From contig NZ_CP076458.1 of the NCBI RefSeq assembly GCF_018866245.1, forward strand, positions 1,054,001 to 1,118,000: a stretch of DNA of 64,000 nt, in the 5' to 3' direction. The translations under genes and the position numbers were made by a program. Every line of letters begins with the position of its first letter. The first letter of the stretch is position 1. The stretch comes from Novisyntrophococcus fermenticellae (GTDB lineage: Bacteria > Bacillota > Clostridia > Lachnospirales > Lachnospiraceae). Under the pieces are notes generated by a model, which was not told where the DNA came from, made no database searches, and saw only the letters and a list, made by a program, of their open reading frames with translations. Below, piece by piece: positions 46,143 through 54,996 of the stretch.

Positions 46143-47410
46143 GGGAGAAAACAGTGGAATATAAAGATATTACATTTCAGCGTTTTGTAACAAAAGAAGA
46201 GGAAGGTATGTATCTTACCGTACCGTTTTTCCTGGATGTAGATGCTTCCCGGATGGAGATTTCTTACGAATATGATAAATCAATCAGTATCCTTGATTTC
46301 GGATTAAATGATGCAGATGGGGAGTTTATCGGATGGTCAGGCTCAAACCGAAGCAGTATTAAAATATCGGAGAGAGCATGCTCAGAAGGTTTTTTCCCGG
46401 TTCCATTAAAACAAGGAGAATGGCAAGTGCTTTTGGGCGCATATAAAGTGCCGCAGGGGGGAGTGACGGTAACTTACAGAGTAAGAGCTGCAATAAAGGA
46501 ACTGAAGCTTCTGAAAGGAGATATCCATATGCATTCCCGCGGCTCTGACGGCAATATGACCACCGGTGAGCTGGCATTTCTGGCAGAAAAAGAGGGGCTT
46601 GATTATATCTTCATTACAGATCATAACAATTATGCGCATAATTATGAGCTTCGCTCTACAGAGCACGTCACCCTGATTCCGGGGGTAGAGTGGACCAACT
46701 ACCGGGGACATGCCGGAATGCTCGGGATCAAAAGACCATTTCAGGATTTTATGGCCAACTCGCAGGAAAAGGCGAAAGAAATTCTTGCAAAGGCGAGAGA
46801 CGCAGGTGCGTTAGTCGTTTTGAACCATCCGTTTTGTCTGGACTGCGGCTGGAGATGGGGCATGGATTCCATGGAATATGATCTGGTTGAAGTCTGGAAC
46901 GGAGGACTGTCAATAGAAAGAAATCAAAAGTGTCTGGAATGGTGGGATTTGCAGCTAAAGGCAGGAAGAAGGATACCGGTGACAGGTGGCAGTGACTTCC
47001 ATATCATTCGGGAAGGGAGTATGCCGGGCTTACCCTGTACCTGTGTATATGCGATGTCAAACTCCGCGGCCGATATCCTGGATGCACTGAAAAGAGGACG
47101 AAGCTTCCTTAGCATTTCACCGCAGGGACCTGTGATGGAGATGGAAAGCAGCAGATATTTACCCGGTGATGAAATAGAGGCAGAAAGCAGCGTTGTGTTT
47201 CAGTTCTCAAATCTGAAAAAGGATGACACCATACATTTGATCTGGGATGATGGTGAGGAAGAAATCATCTGTGAAGAGAACACGATGAAAGTTGTCCGGT
47301 GTATTCCGGATAAAAAGTATTATAGAGCAGAGGTTAGAAGGCAGTTGTGGGCAGGGACTCAGAGGGTGCCTGTTTTGATATCAAATCCTTTCTATACAAG
47401 AGGAGAATAG
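46139..47410 (+). CDS. PHP-domain metallohydrolase (CehA/McbA family)
   Basis: A 423-residue protein with an N-terminal beta-sandwich (about residues 1-120) and a PHP phosphoesterase-like domain of the CehA/McbA family. Metal-binding motifs are KGDIHMHSRGSDG, FITDHNN, IPGVEWTNYRGHAG, VVLNHPF and GGSDFH. PHP enzymes usually hydrolyse phosphoesters using two or three metals; CehA/McbA members are often found with sugar importers but are poorly characterised. No signal peptide, so it should be cytoplasmic. GTG start overlaps the permease stop. Its presence next to a GH38-like enzyme suggests that the imported glycan carries a phosphoester or similar group (inference). Confidence 0.88.
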   Translation: MREKTVEYKDITFQRFVTKEEEGMYLTVPFFLDVDASRMEISYEYDKSISILDFGLNDADGEFIGWSGSNRSSIKISERACSEGFFPVPLKQGEWQVLLGAYKVPQGGVTVTYRVRAAIKELKLLKGDIHMHSRGSDGNMTTGELAFLAEKEGLDYIFITDHNNYAHNYELRSTEHVTLIPGVEWTNYRGHAGMLGIKRPFQDFMANSQEKAKEILAKARDAGALVVLNHPFCLDCGWRWGMDSMEYDLVEVWNGGLSIERNQKCLEWWDLQLKAGRRIPVTGGSDFHIIREGSMPGLPCTCVYAMSNSAADILDALKRGRSFLSISPQGPVMEMESSRYLPGDEIEAESSVVFQFSNLKKDDTIHLIWDDGEEEIICEENTMKVVRCIPDKKYYRAEVRRQLWAGTQRVPVLISNPFYTRGE

Positions 47411-47416
47411 AGAATT

Positions 47417-49477
47417 ATGTTGGATTATTGGAAAATCAAAAAAGTTCATGTGGTATTCATGACTCATTTTGATATGGGATTCACGGATTTTGCAGGAGAT
47501 GTACTAGAAAATTATATGGAGGATTACATCCCAAAGGCAGTGCAGTTGGCTGAAGAAATGAATCATGACGGAGAGAAAAGGTTTATATGGACCATAGGAG
47601 CTTTCCTGATTGCCAATTATTTGAAGGTTGCAGACGAAGAGGCACAGAAGAAATTATGTGATGCCATTGAAAGAGGGGACATATGCTGGCATGGTCTTGC
47701 ATTTACCACGCATACAGAGCTAATGGACCAGGAGCTGCTGGATTTTGATTTAAGCTATTCGGACGCTTTGGATCAGAGGTTTGGAAAACAGACCATAGCA
47801 TCAAAACTGACAGATGTCCCCGGCCATACCAGAGCAATCATTGGGAGTATGGCAGCCCATGGTAAGAAGTATCTTCATATAGGAGTGAATCCGTCTTCGA
47901 TGAACCCGGAGGTGCCTGAAAGCTTCCTCTGGAAATCAAAAGGAGAGGAGCTGGCAGTACAGTACTCTCCCGTCTATGGTTCCGCCTGCTATGCAGAAGG
48001 GATGGAAGAGGTTCTGGAATTTGTTTTCCTGGGAGATAATCAGGGCCTGCCTACGCAGAGTGAGATTGCAGAAAGCCTGGCGCATCTAAAGAAACGCTAT
48101 CCCAATGCCAGGGTGTGTGCTTCGACCCTGGATGCTTACGCAGAGCAGTTATGGAATCATAAAGACACGCTTCCTGTTATTCGGGAGGAAATCGGAGATA
48201 CATGGATTCACGGCATTGCCTCTGACCCTTTAAAAGTCAGAAAATTAAAACAACTGATGAGGCTTAGGAGCAAATGGATAAAAGAGGGAAGGCTGCCTGC
48301 CGACGGGGAGGAATACGTTACATTTATGGAAAATCTTCTGTTTGTCTGCGAACATACCTGGGCTTTGGATTACAAAAAACATCTGTTTGATTTTAAAAAC
48401 TGGGCGAAAGAAGACTTTCAGCAGGCAAGGGTCTTTGATGAGGTAACAGAGGAACTGTTTACACAAAGAAATACTGCGTTGAAACGGCTGGTATGTGAGG
48501 AAAAAAATACTTCGCATCTGACAGGCAGTTATAAGGCTTATGAATACTCTTATGAAGAGCAGCGCCAATATCTTGAGAAAGCTGTCCAGGCATTACCGAT
48601 GGAATTACAAAAAGAAGCCGAGGCGGCCTATGGATTTGTTGAAGAGAAAAAATCCTTTCGGCTGCGTTCGGGAGAGAAGCATCATCCTTATGAAATTATA
48701 GAGGTGAATGACTGGAAGGTATCTTTCGATGGCAGCGGAGCCATGGTTTATCTCGAAAGGGAAGGAAAGAACTGGATTAAGACAGGCTGTTTTGGGAGAT
48801 TTTCTTATGAAACCTACAGCGCCCTTGATACGATTGAGGAATTCTATCAGTATAATCATACGTTTAAAGAAAATATGCCCTGGGCTGAGGCAGATTTTGG
48901 AAAGCCCGGATTGGAAACGGTGGAAACTCTGGAACATAAAAATTATGTCTTTGGAGTAAAACAGATCAGAAAGTATCAAAATATCATGGAACTGGAACTG
49001 GCAGGAAATCTTCATGCAGCCTCCGGGTACGGTTGTCCGCGGCAGGCGTGTATCCGCTATACTTTCGGGGAGGAAATTCTGTGCGAGTTAATCTGGAGCA
49101 GGAAGGATGCCAATAAGATGCCGGAGGCTCTTTGGTTTGATGTCAGTCTGGAGGTGGAAAACCCCTCTTTGTGGGAAATGTGCGTTATGGGTGAAACAAT
49201 TTTGCCCATGGATGTCGTGCGGGGAGGGAACCGCCGCCAGCATTGCGTGGAGAAAATGAGCTTTGACGGAGCAGATGGAAGCATAGAGATTCTGAATCTG
49301 GATTCTCCCCTGGTAAGTATGGGAGGAAGGCGTCTGTACGGCGGATGCCGGGAACTTCCTGATATGGAGAAAGGTTTTTCTTATTGTCTGTTTAATAACA
49401 AGTGGGGAACGAATTTTCCGATGTGGTGTGAAGATGACGGGTATTTCCGGTATTCTCTAAAGATAAGAAATAAGTAA
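47417..49477 (+). CDS. GH38-like hydrolase (DUF5054-type)
   Basis: A 686-residue cytoplasmic protein resembling DUF5054-type relatives of GH38. The N-terminal motif FMTHFDMGFTDFAGDVLENY matches the His-x-Asp zinc motif of GH38-type barrels, and DVPGHTRAI may hold the nucleophile Asp. ALDYKKHLFDFKNWA resembles the region with the third metal ligand. A C-terminal beta-sandwich domain follows (from about residue 410). It is shorter than true alpha-mannosidases and not close enough to assign substrate. Last gene of the importer/PHP operon, 6 nt after the hydrolase. Fold assignment moderate to good; activity unknown. Confidence 0.8.
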   Translation: MLDYWKIKKVHVVFMTHFDMGFTDFAGDVLENYMEDYIPKAVQLAEEMNHDGEKRFIWTIGAFLIANYLKVADEEAQKKLCDAIERGDICWHGLAFTTHTELMDQELLDFDLSYSDALDQRFGKQTIASKLTDVPGHTRAIIGSMAAHGKKYLHIGVNPSSMNPEVPESFLWKSKGEELAVQYSPVYGSACYAEGMEEVLEFVFLGDNQGLPTQSEIAESLAHLKKRYPNARVCASTLDAYAEQLWNHKDTLPVIREEIGDTWIHGIASDPLKVRKLKQLMRLRSKWIKEGRLPADGEEYVTFMENLLFVCEHTWALDYKKHLFDFKNWAKEDFQQARVFDEVTEELFTQRNTALKRLVCEEKNTSHLTGSYKAYEYSYEEQRQYLEKAVQALPMELQKEAEAAYGFVEEKKSFRLRSGEKHHPYEIIEVNDWKVSFDGSGAMVYLEREGKNWIKTGCFGRFSYETYSALDTIEEFYQYNHTFKENMPWAEADFGKPGLETVETLEHKNYVFGVKQIRKYQNIMELELAGNLHAASGYGCPRQACIRYTFGEEILCELIWSRKDANKMPEALWFDVSLEVENPSLWEMCVMGETILPMDVVRGGNRRQHCVEKMSFDGADGSIEILNLDSPLVSMGGRRLYGGCRELPDMEKGFSYCLFNNKWGTNFPMWCEDDGYFRYSLKIRNK

Positions 49478-49501
49478 CAAAAACAGGAATTTATAATGCG
49501 G

Positions 49502-49530
49502 GCGGTTCTAAATAAAGAGCCGCTCTTTTT
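49502..49530 (+). terminator. Terminator of the PHP/DUF5054-type operon
   Basis: GCGGTTCT (49502-49509) pairs with AGAGCCGC (49516-49523, one G-T pair), then CTTTTT. Confidence 0.8.
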
Positions 49531-49539
49531 GTTAAAGTA

Positions 49540-49602
49540 TTGACAAGAGATAAAACAACAGGTATAATATGTTAAACTAACATATTCTAATTTGACATAT
49601 GT
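49540..49602 (+). promoter_or_regulatory. Consensus promoter with PadR operator-like palindromes
   Basis: TTGACA (49540-49545), exactly 17 bp, TATAAT (49563-49568): a perfect consensus promoter. Immediately after the -10 is the perfect inverted repeat ATGTTA-AAC-TAACAT (49569-49583), over the expected start site, and a second palindrome ACATATGT at 49595-49602. Both resemble ATGT/ACAT half-sites of PadR operators, pointing to autorepression of the PadR-oxidoreductase pair. Confidence 0.75.
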
Positions 49603-49630
49603 TTAATTACGCCAGAGGTGAGTGAGAAGT

Positions 49631-50173
49631 ATGTACTATGATATCTGCATTCTAAGCTGTCTTATGAAAAAACCAATGTATGGGTATGAAATCGGAAAGA
49701 TTCTGAAAGAGACTTTTTCCTCCTGTACCCGTATCAGCAACAATACGATCTACCCGATTTTAAAAAAGTTTCAGAAGCTGGGATATATAACCAAAAAACA
49801 ACAAACCCAGGAAGGAAGACCTGATAAATTTGTTTACGAAATAACGGAATCAGGGAGGAAGGGCTTTATTCAGGGACTTAATTCCGTGACGGGCTCCTTA
49901 GCTTCTAACCGAGATGAGTTTTTTGTGAGGCTGTCTTTTTTTCATCTGATGACTCCGGATGTACGAAAAAAGATGCTCGAAGACCGAATGGCATTTATAA
50001 GGGAATCCCTGGACAATGTGAAAATTCGGGAGGATGGAGAAGGTATATATAGTCAGCGTTCAAAAGAGGGAAAAGTGTTTCTTTTATCGCTTTATAGTCT
50101 TGAAACGGAGACGATTGAGAAGTTTCAACTTAGAATTGACGAGCCATGTCTGGCTCCGAAAGAATACTTATAG
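49631..50173 (+). CDS. PadR-family transcriptional regulator
   Basis: A 180-residue PadR protein with the winged helix MYYDICILSCLMKKPMYGYE, SNNTIYPILKKFQKLGYITK and the wing EGRPDKFVYEITESG, followed by a helical dimerisation domain (Vir_C-like). PadR proteins commonly derepress in the presence of phenolic or hydrophobic compounds. Start ATG 49631 is preferred over GTG 49622 because of AGGTGAG spacing. It is 19 nt upstream of the flavoenzyme gene, its likely target along with itself. Confidence 0.9.
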   Translation: MYYDICILSCLMKKPMYGYEIGKILKETFSSCTRISNNTIYPILKKFQKLGYITKKQQTQEGRPDKFVYEITESGRKGFIQGLNSVTGSLASNRDEFFVRLSFFHLMTPDVRKKMLEDRMAFIRESLDNVKIREDGEGIYSQRSKEGKVFLLSLYSLETETIEKFQLRIDEPCLAPKEYL

Positions 50174-50192
50174 TTAAGAAAGGAGTTTTGGA

Positions 50193-52121
50193 ATGTTTGA
50201 AAACTTATTACAAACAGGAAGTATTGGGAATGTTACACTGAGGAACCGGATGATTATGCCCGCAATGGGGAGCGGACATGTCACTATGGACGGGCATGTT
50301 ACAGATGATCTTATTGAATATTTTGCTGCGCGGGCGAAGGGTGGATTCGGCCTTGTAATTACCGAGTATACCTTTGTGGATCCTGCCGGACAGGCGAATC
50401 CGGGACAGCTCGCTATTTATTCTGATGATTTCATCCCGGGCTGCAGGCGCCTCACGGATCGGGTTCATGCAGAAGGCGGCAAGATTTTTATGCAGCTTCA
50501 TCATGCAGGACGTGAAACGATGGAACAGACAACAGGGATGCAGCCGGTAGCGCCCACCACTATCCCATGTCCGATGCTGGGGAGCAGTCCCCGTGAGCTG
50601 ACTACAGAGGAAGTTTATGAGTTGATTGAAAAATTCGGTGACGGAGCAGTCCGTGCACAGAAGGCCGGATTTGACGGTGTGGAATTGCATGGGGCACATG
50701 GATACATGATTGCTCAGTTCCTGTCTTCTTATTCCAATAAGCGGACAGATGAATTTGGAGGTGATTTAACCGGACGTGCTCGTTTTGCTGTAGAAATCAT
50801 AAAAAATATCAAGAAAAAATGTGGCAGTGAATTCCCCGTCTGTGTACGTATCAGCGGTGAAGAGTTGGTAGACGGAGGACGTCAGATTGCTGAGACAAAG
50901 GCTCTGGCAAAACTGCTGGAGAGAGCCGGCGCCGATGCCCTGCATATTTCTCTCGGTGTTTATGCCGTAATGCCTTACCTGGTTCCGCCCAGCAATGTAC
51001 CTGTAGGGTTTATCACCAAATTTGCAGAGGCGGTTAAGAAATCGGTTAAAATCCCGGTAATTACAGTGGGACGCATCAATGATCCGGTACTTGCAGACTC
51101 ACTCATAGAAGATGGAATTGCAGATTTTGTCTCGCTTGGCAGAGGTTCGATTGCGGATGCAGAATTCCCGCGAAAGGTGCAGGAAAACCGGACAGACGAG
51201 ATTTCCCCCTGTGTTGGATGTATGACCAGGTGTAACGGAACTCCCGGAGTTTTGCCGGGGGATTACGGTGTTTCGTGTGCATTCAATCCGTTTTCAGGAC
51301 ATGAGGGCAGCCTGAAGATTGAGAAAACAGAAACACCTAAAAACGTTGTGATTGTAGGTGCAGGTGTGGGCGGCTTGGAAACCGCATGGGTTGCAGCGGC
51401 CAGAGGACATCACGTAACAGTTCTTGAAAAGGCTCCGAAAGCCGGCGGTCAGGTTCTTCCCGGCTGCGTGCCTCCGAACAAGACGGAGCTTGCAAGGGCT
51501 GTCAAGTATTATCTGACTATGTGCAAAAAGTATGGGGTCGAGATACGATATAATACGGAGGCAACGGAAGAGATCGTTCTTGCGTTCAGACCGGATACAG
51601 TAATTCTGGCTACCGGAGCAGTGCCTGTCTTACCGAAGATTCCAAATGAAGGAATCCGCCTGACGCAGGCAAATGATATTTTGACGGGGAAGGCTCAGAT
51701 GGGATATAATAATCTCATTGTCGGCGGCGGAATGGTTGGATTGGAAACCGCAGAATATTTGCGGTCAGAGAACCGCGGAGCTACAGTTGTGGAAATGATG
51801 GAAAAAGCAGGTGCGGATATGCATGCAAGTATCGCATTCTTTGTATTTAAGTCACTTAAAGAAAATGGAGTTGAAATTAAGACAGATACAAAGGTAGAAC
51901 GATTTACGACGGATGGTGCGGTCTGTTCAGGAAAAGACGGAGAGATGCGGCTTTCCGGTTTTGACAATGTGATTCTGGCTATAGGTTCCAAAGCCTATAA
52001 TCCGTTGGAAGAGAGTTTGAAAGACAAGGTACAGGATTTACATGTGATTGGTGATGCAGTTCAGGCACGAAGGATTGCAGCGGCTGTAGAAGAAGGAGCA
52101 CGGGTGGCACTTGCTATCTGA
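50193..52121 (+). CDS. Enoate reductase / 2,4-dienoyl-CoA reductase-like flavoenzyme
   Basis: A 642-residue protein with an N-terminal Old Yellow Enzyme TIM barrel binding FMN (residues 1-330; QLHHAGRETME, DGVELHGAHGYMIAQFLS), a 4Fe-4S ligand set starting SPCVGCMTRC (Cys340, 343, 347, probably 362), and a C-terminal FAD/NAD(P) domain (VVIVGAGVGGLETAWVAA, LIVGGGMVGLETAEYL). This is the layout of DCR, clostridial enoate reductases and bile-acid BaiCD/BaiH enzymes, which reduce activated C=C bonds in anaerobes. The substrate is unknown; control by PadR suggests a xenobiotic or phenolic acid. AAGGAG precedes the ATG. Confidence 0.93.
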   Translation: MFENLLQTGSIGNVTLRNRMIMPAMGSGHVTMDGHVTDDLIEYFAARAKGGFGLVITEYTFVDPAGQANPGQLAIYSDDFIPGCRRLTDRVHAEGGKIFMQLHHAGRETMEQTTGMQPVAPTTIPCPMLGSSPRELTTEEVYELIEKFGDGAVRAQKAGFDGVELHGAHGYMIAQFLSSYSNKRTDEFGGDLTGRARFAVEIIKNIKKKCGSEFPVCVRISGEELVDGGRQIAETKALAKLLERAGADALHISLGVYAVMPYLVPPSNVPVGFITKFAEAVKKSVKIPVITVGRINDPVLADSLIEDGIADFVSLGRGSIADAEFPRKVQENRTDEISPCVGCMTRCNGTPGVLPGDYGVSCAFNPFSGHEGSLKIEKTETPKNVVIVGAGVGGLETAWVAAARGHHVTVLEKAPKAGGQVLPGCVPPNKTELARAVKYYLTMCKKYGVEIRYNTEATEEIVLAFRPDTVILATGAVPVLPKIPNEGIRLTQANDILTGKAQMGYNNLIVGGGMVGLETAEYLRSENRGATVVEMMEKAGADMHASIAFFVFKSLKENGVEIKTDTKVERFTTDGAVCSGKDGEMRLSGFDNVILAIGSKAYNPLEESLKDKVQDLHVIGDAVQARRIAAAVEEGARVALAI

Positions 52122-52194
52122 AAAACCCGGTAAAAGCAACGCTTTATATGCAGCGGGCAAACAAGGTGGCAAGTATAAACTGAATAATTATGTG

Positions 52195-52226
52195 AAAGGG
52201 ATGCTGCGTAAGCCGGCATCCCTTTT
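52195..52226 (+). terminator. Terminator after the enoate-reductase-like gene
   Basis: AAAGGGATGC (52195-52204) pairs with GCATCCCTTT (52216-52225) and runs into TTTT. Confidence 0.85.
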
Positions 52227-52535
52227 CGTACCATGAAGGGCACTTATATTTATTTTCAAGCTTTTGACTGACTTTTTGGGAATATTGTAATGCTTTATGT
52301 GCTGATTTGTGCTATTATAATGATATAAAAAAGAGTCCGGTATCTTATACGAAAAAGCTGAATAGCACCCAATTCATTATACGGATAAAAGGGTTATTAA
52401 AGAAAAAACAAAGACCGGAGATGGATAAAGAGCAGTTGCCTACAGGCTGACGGATTTATTAAGATATTTAGAAAAGAAACTGCTTTATAGAAGTGCTTTA
52501 TATAATTTTATAGTTGCGGAAAGGGAACGAATACT
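52227..52535. other. AT-rich intergenic region before the glycerophosphodiesterase gene
   Basis: No coding signal on either strand. TATAAT occurs at 52315-52320 after an AT-rich stretch, and GGAAAGGGAA precedes the next ATG. No clear operator or structured RNA was seen. Confidence 0.4.
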
Positions 52536-53273
52536 ATGAAAACAAAAATCTGGGCACATCGGGGCGCGTCGGAGTATGCACCGGAAAATACATTGGAAGC
52601 TTTTGAGCTGGCGGTCAGGCAAGGTGCAGACGGGGTAGAACTGGATGTACAGCTGTCCAAAGACGGAGAACTTGTTGTGATTCATGATGAAACGCTCAAC
52701 CGTGTAAGCAATCATAAGGGCTATGTGGCGGAGTATACATTAAAGAAGCTCAAGACGTTTCATGTAAACAAACATTTTCCACAGTATGGGAAAACCATAA
52801 TTCCCACATTGGAGGAGGTGTATCAATTGCTTAAACCTACAAACTTAACCATTAATGTAGAACTGAAAACTTCCAATAACTTTTATCCCGGAATTGAGGA
52901 AAAGGTGATTGCATTGGCTGATAAGCTTGGAATGTCAGACCGCCTGCTCTATTCTTCCTTTAATCATTATTCACTGCTGCGGCTTAAAAAGATTTCAAGT
53001 AATGTAAAGACAGGGATATTGATTTCTGATATAATCGTAGATGCACCTGACTATGCTGCAAATCTGGGAATAGATGCAATACACCCTCGTCTTAACATTC
53101 TGCAGATACCGGATTTCGTAAAATCCAGCAAAGAAAAGGGAATTGAAGTAAACCCCTGGACGGTGAATGATGAGACCCAGATGAGAATATTGGCAGAGCA
53201 GGGAATCAATGCAATGATTACGAACAAACCGGATGTGTGCAGGAAAATAGTTGAAAAAAGAAAATTGGAGTGA
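52536..53273 (+). CDS. Glycerophosphodiester phosphodiesterase
   Basis: A 245-residue GDPD-family TIM barrel, cytoplasmic type (no signal peptide). It has the hallmark WAHRGASEYAPENTLEAFE, GADGVELDVQLSKDG and VIHDETLNRV motifs with catalytic His and metal-binding Glu/Asp. It hydrolyses glycerophosphodiesters to glycerol-3-phosphate and an alcohol. The product feeds glycerol-3-phosphate metabolism encoded 4 kb downstream (57.2-61 kb), though a kinase and a galactosidase gene lie between. Ends at PDVCRKIVEKRKLE. Confidence 0.93.
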   Translation: MKTKIWAHRGASEYAPENTLEAFELAVRQGADGVELDVQLSKDGELVVIHDETLNRVSNHKGYVAEYTLKKLKTFHVNKHFPQYGKTIIPTLEEVYQLLKPTNLTINVELKTSNNFYPGIEEKVIALADKLGMSDRLLYSSFNHYSLLRLKKISSNVKTGILISDIIVDAPDYAANLGIDAIHPRLNILQIPDFVKSSKEKGIEVNPWTVNDETQMRILAEQGINAMITNKPDVCRKIVEKRKLE

Positions 53274-53357
53274 AAGAAATTATTTTGGGCGATAAAGTTT
53301 TGATAGAAGCGGTTGTATAACTGAGTGTACACAGATAAAATAATTTGAATGTATAAA

Positions 53358-53401
53358 AATAATCCTTGCAAAAGAGCACACAATTCTTTGCAGGGATTAT
53401 T
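53358..53401 (+). terminator. Terminator after the glycerophosphodiesterase gene
   Basis: AATAATCC-TTGCAAA pairs with TTTGCA-GGGATTATT (53358-53401, one bulge), followed by CTATTTTTG. Confidence 0.85.
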
Positions 53402-53407
53402 CTATTT

Positions 53408-53437
53408 TTGACATTATTGTCACATGAAAACAATAAT
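53408..53437 (+). promoter_or_regulatory. Possible promoter for the truncated kinase and GH42 gene
   Basis: TTGACA (53408-53413), 18-bp spacer, AATAAT (53432-53437). It survives upstream of the missing 5' part of the kinase gene. Confidence 0.45.
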
Positions 53438-53543
53438 AAAAATATAAAACAGTCAAAATAACAAACATTTCCGGTAAAAAATACACCTTTTTCGTTAAAA
53501 GGATAAGTGATAAAGTAAAATTGGATTACTTTGAACTCTGGGC

Positions 53544-54974
53544 GTGCGGCAGACAATAGAACGGGAGCTGTCTGTGGATGCACTGTATGCCTCCTATGTG
53601 GTTTCCGTCAGTGTCATTTCAAAGCAGGGCATTGAGTTTTCAGTAAAAAAAGTTGAGACAGGGGGAACCCAGTTTGCCTTTACGGAGGACGAAATTTATG
53701 AGACCAATGGTTCCAGTCTCTGGGGTCTTGTGGGAGATAAAAACAGAATCTGCGTGGCAAAGGCTATCCTGGATTTGAAAACTATGAAGCCTGTCGGTTA
53801 TATGAATATCGTGTATGAGAACTCCTACTTTTCTGATATTGTGGCAGATAATTCTACGGAGTATTCAAGCGCATCTTATATCGTGGATAAAAGCGGCAGG
53901 GTTACAGTGACGAATAATCCCAAATACCTGGGAACAGAGTTTCCTGTGGATATAGAACTCCTGAAGAATTCGAACAAATCCCGGTATGATATGCTCAGCA
54001 GCACACAGGCGTTTTACTATGTAGGGAATCAGATGCCAAATGACTGGATCTTGGTTCAGACGGTGTCGGTGAGAGAATTCTATAAAAACCTGAACAGGCA
54101 GATTGTTCTTTCTGCAGTTCTGGTTGTTATAGTTCTGGCAGTCAGTCTCCTGTTTGTAAAGATGGCTACATCCAGGATTGCCAAGCCTACAAGAGAGCTG
54201 ATGGAGAGCATGAAGCACCTGGGAAAAGACAACCGCTACCCAAGAGTGAAGGTGATTTCTCAGGACGAAATCGGAATGATTGGTACAGAGTACAATAAGA
54301 TGGCAGAGCATATTGAAACGCTTATTGAGCAGGTATATAAGATGGAACTAACGCGTAAGCAGGCGGAACTGGAGTTTCTGCAGATGCAGATCAATCCTCA
54401 TTTTCTGTATAATGCGCTGGATACCATCAGCTGGATGGCGATTGAAAAAGGGGATACGGATATTTCGGAGATAACAATTGCACTTGCGGAATTGCTCCGG
54501 GCAACGATTAAAAAAGAGCGCTTTATTCCTCTTCGTGAGGAAATGAAGACAGTAAGGGATTATCTGTTGATTCAGGAAGAACGTTTTGGAGATAAGATTT
54601 CTGTTGTGTATGATGTGGAACAGGAAAGCTGTGGATATCAGGTTCCTAATTTTATCCTTCAGCCACTGATTGAGAATGCAATCATACATGGACTGGAGCC
54701 CAAAATAGGAAAGGGAAGCCTTACCATAACAATAAAAAGAGAGAAAGAGAAGCTGCTCTTTTGCGTTCAGGATGATGGTGTCGGCATGACACCGGAAGAA
54801 ATTGATATCCTTTACAGACAGTGTGAAGAAAATGATACAAAACAGTTTATAGGCTTAAAGAACGTATATAGAAGACTTTTATTATGCTATGGTGAAGAAA
54901 GCAGGCTGGTTATAGAAAGTAAAGAGAACAAAGGAACGAAAATCCAGTTTCTCATTCCCCTGCAAAATCACTGA
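53544..54974 (+). pseudogene. YesM-type sensor histidine kinase lacking its N-terminus
   Basis: The frame opens only at 53535 (stop just before) and the first possible start is a GTG at 53544 without a ribosome site. The product (476 aa) begins inside the extracellular Cache-like sensor domain and lacks the first transmembrane helix; full family members are about 580 aa. What remains is intact: one transmembrane helix (LSAVLVVIVLAVSLLFV), HAMP, the phospho-accepting His286 in MQINPHFLYNALD, and ATPase motifs LIENAIIHG and DDGVGM. The expected AraC-type response regulator (YesN-like) is absent. Only about 100 bp separate a promoter-like sequence from the remnant, suggesting a deletion. Still in the same direction as, and 22 nt before, the GH42 gene. 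Confidence 0.8.
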
Positions 54975-54996
54975 AAAATAAAAAGTGGAGGTTCTT

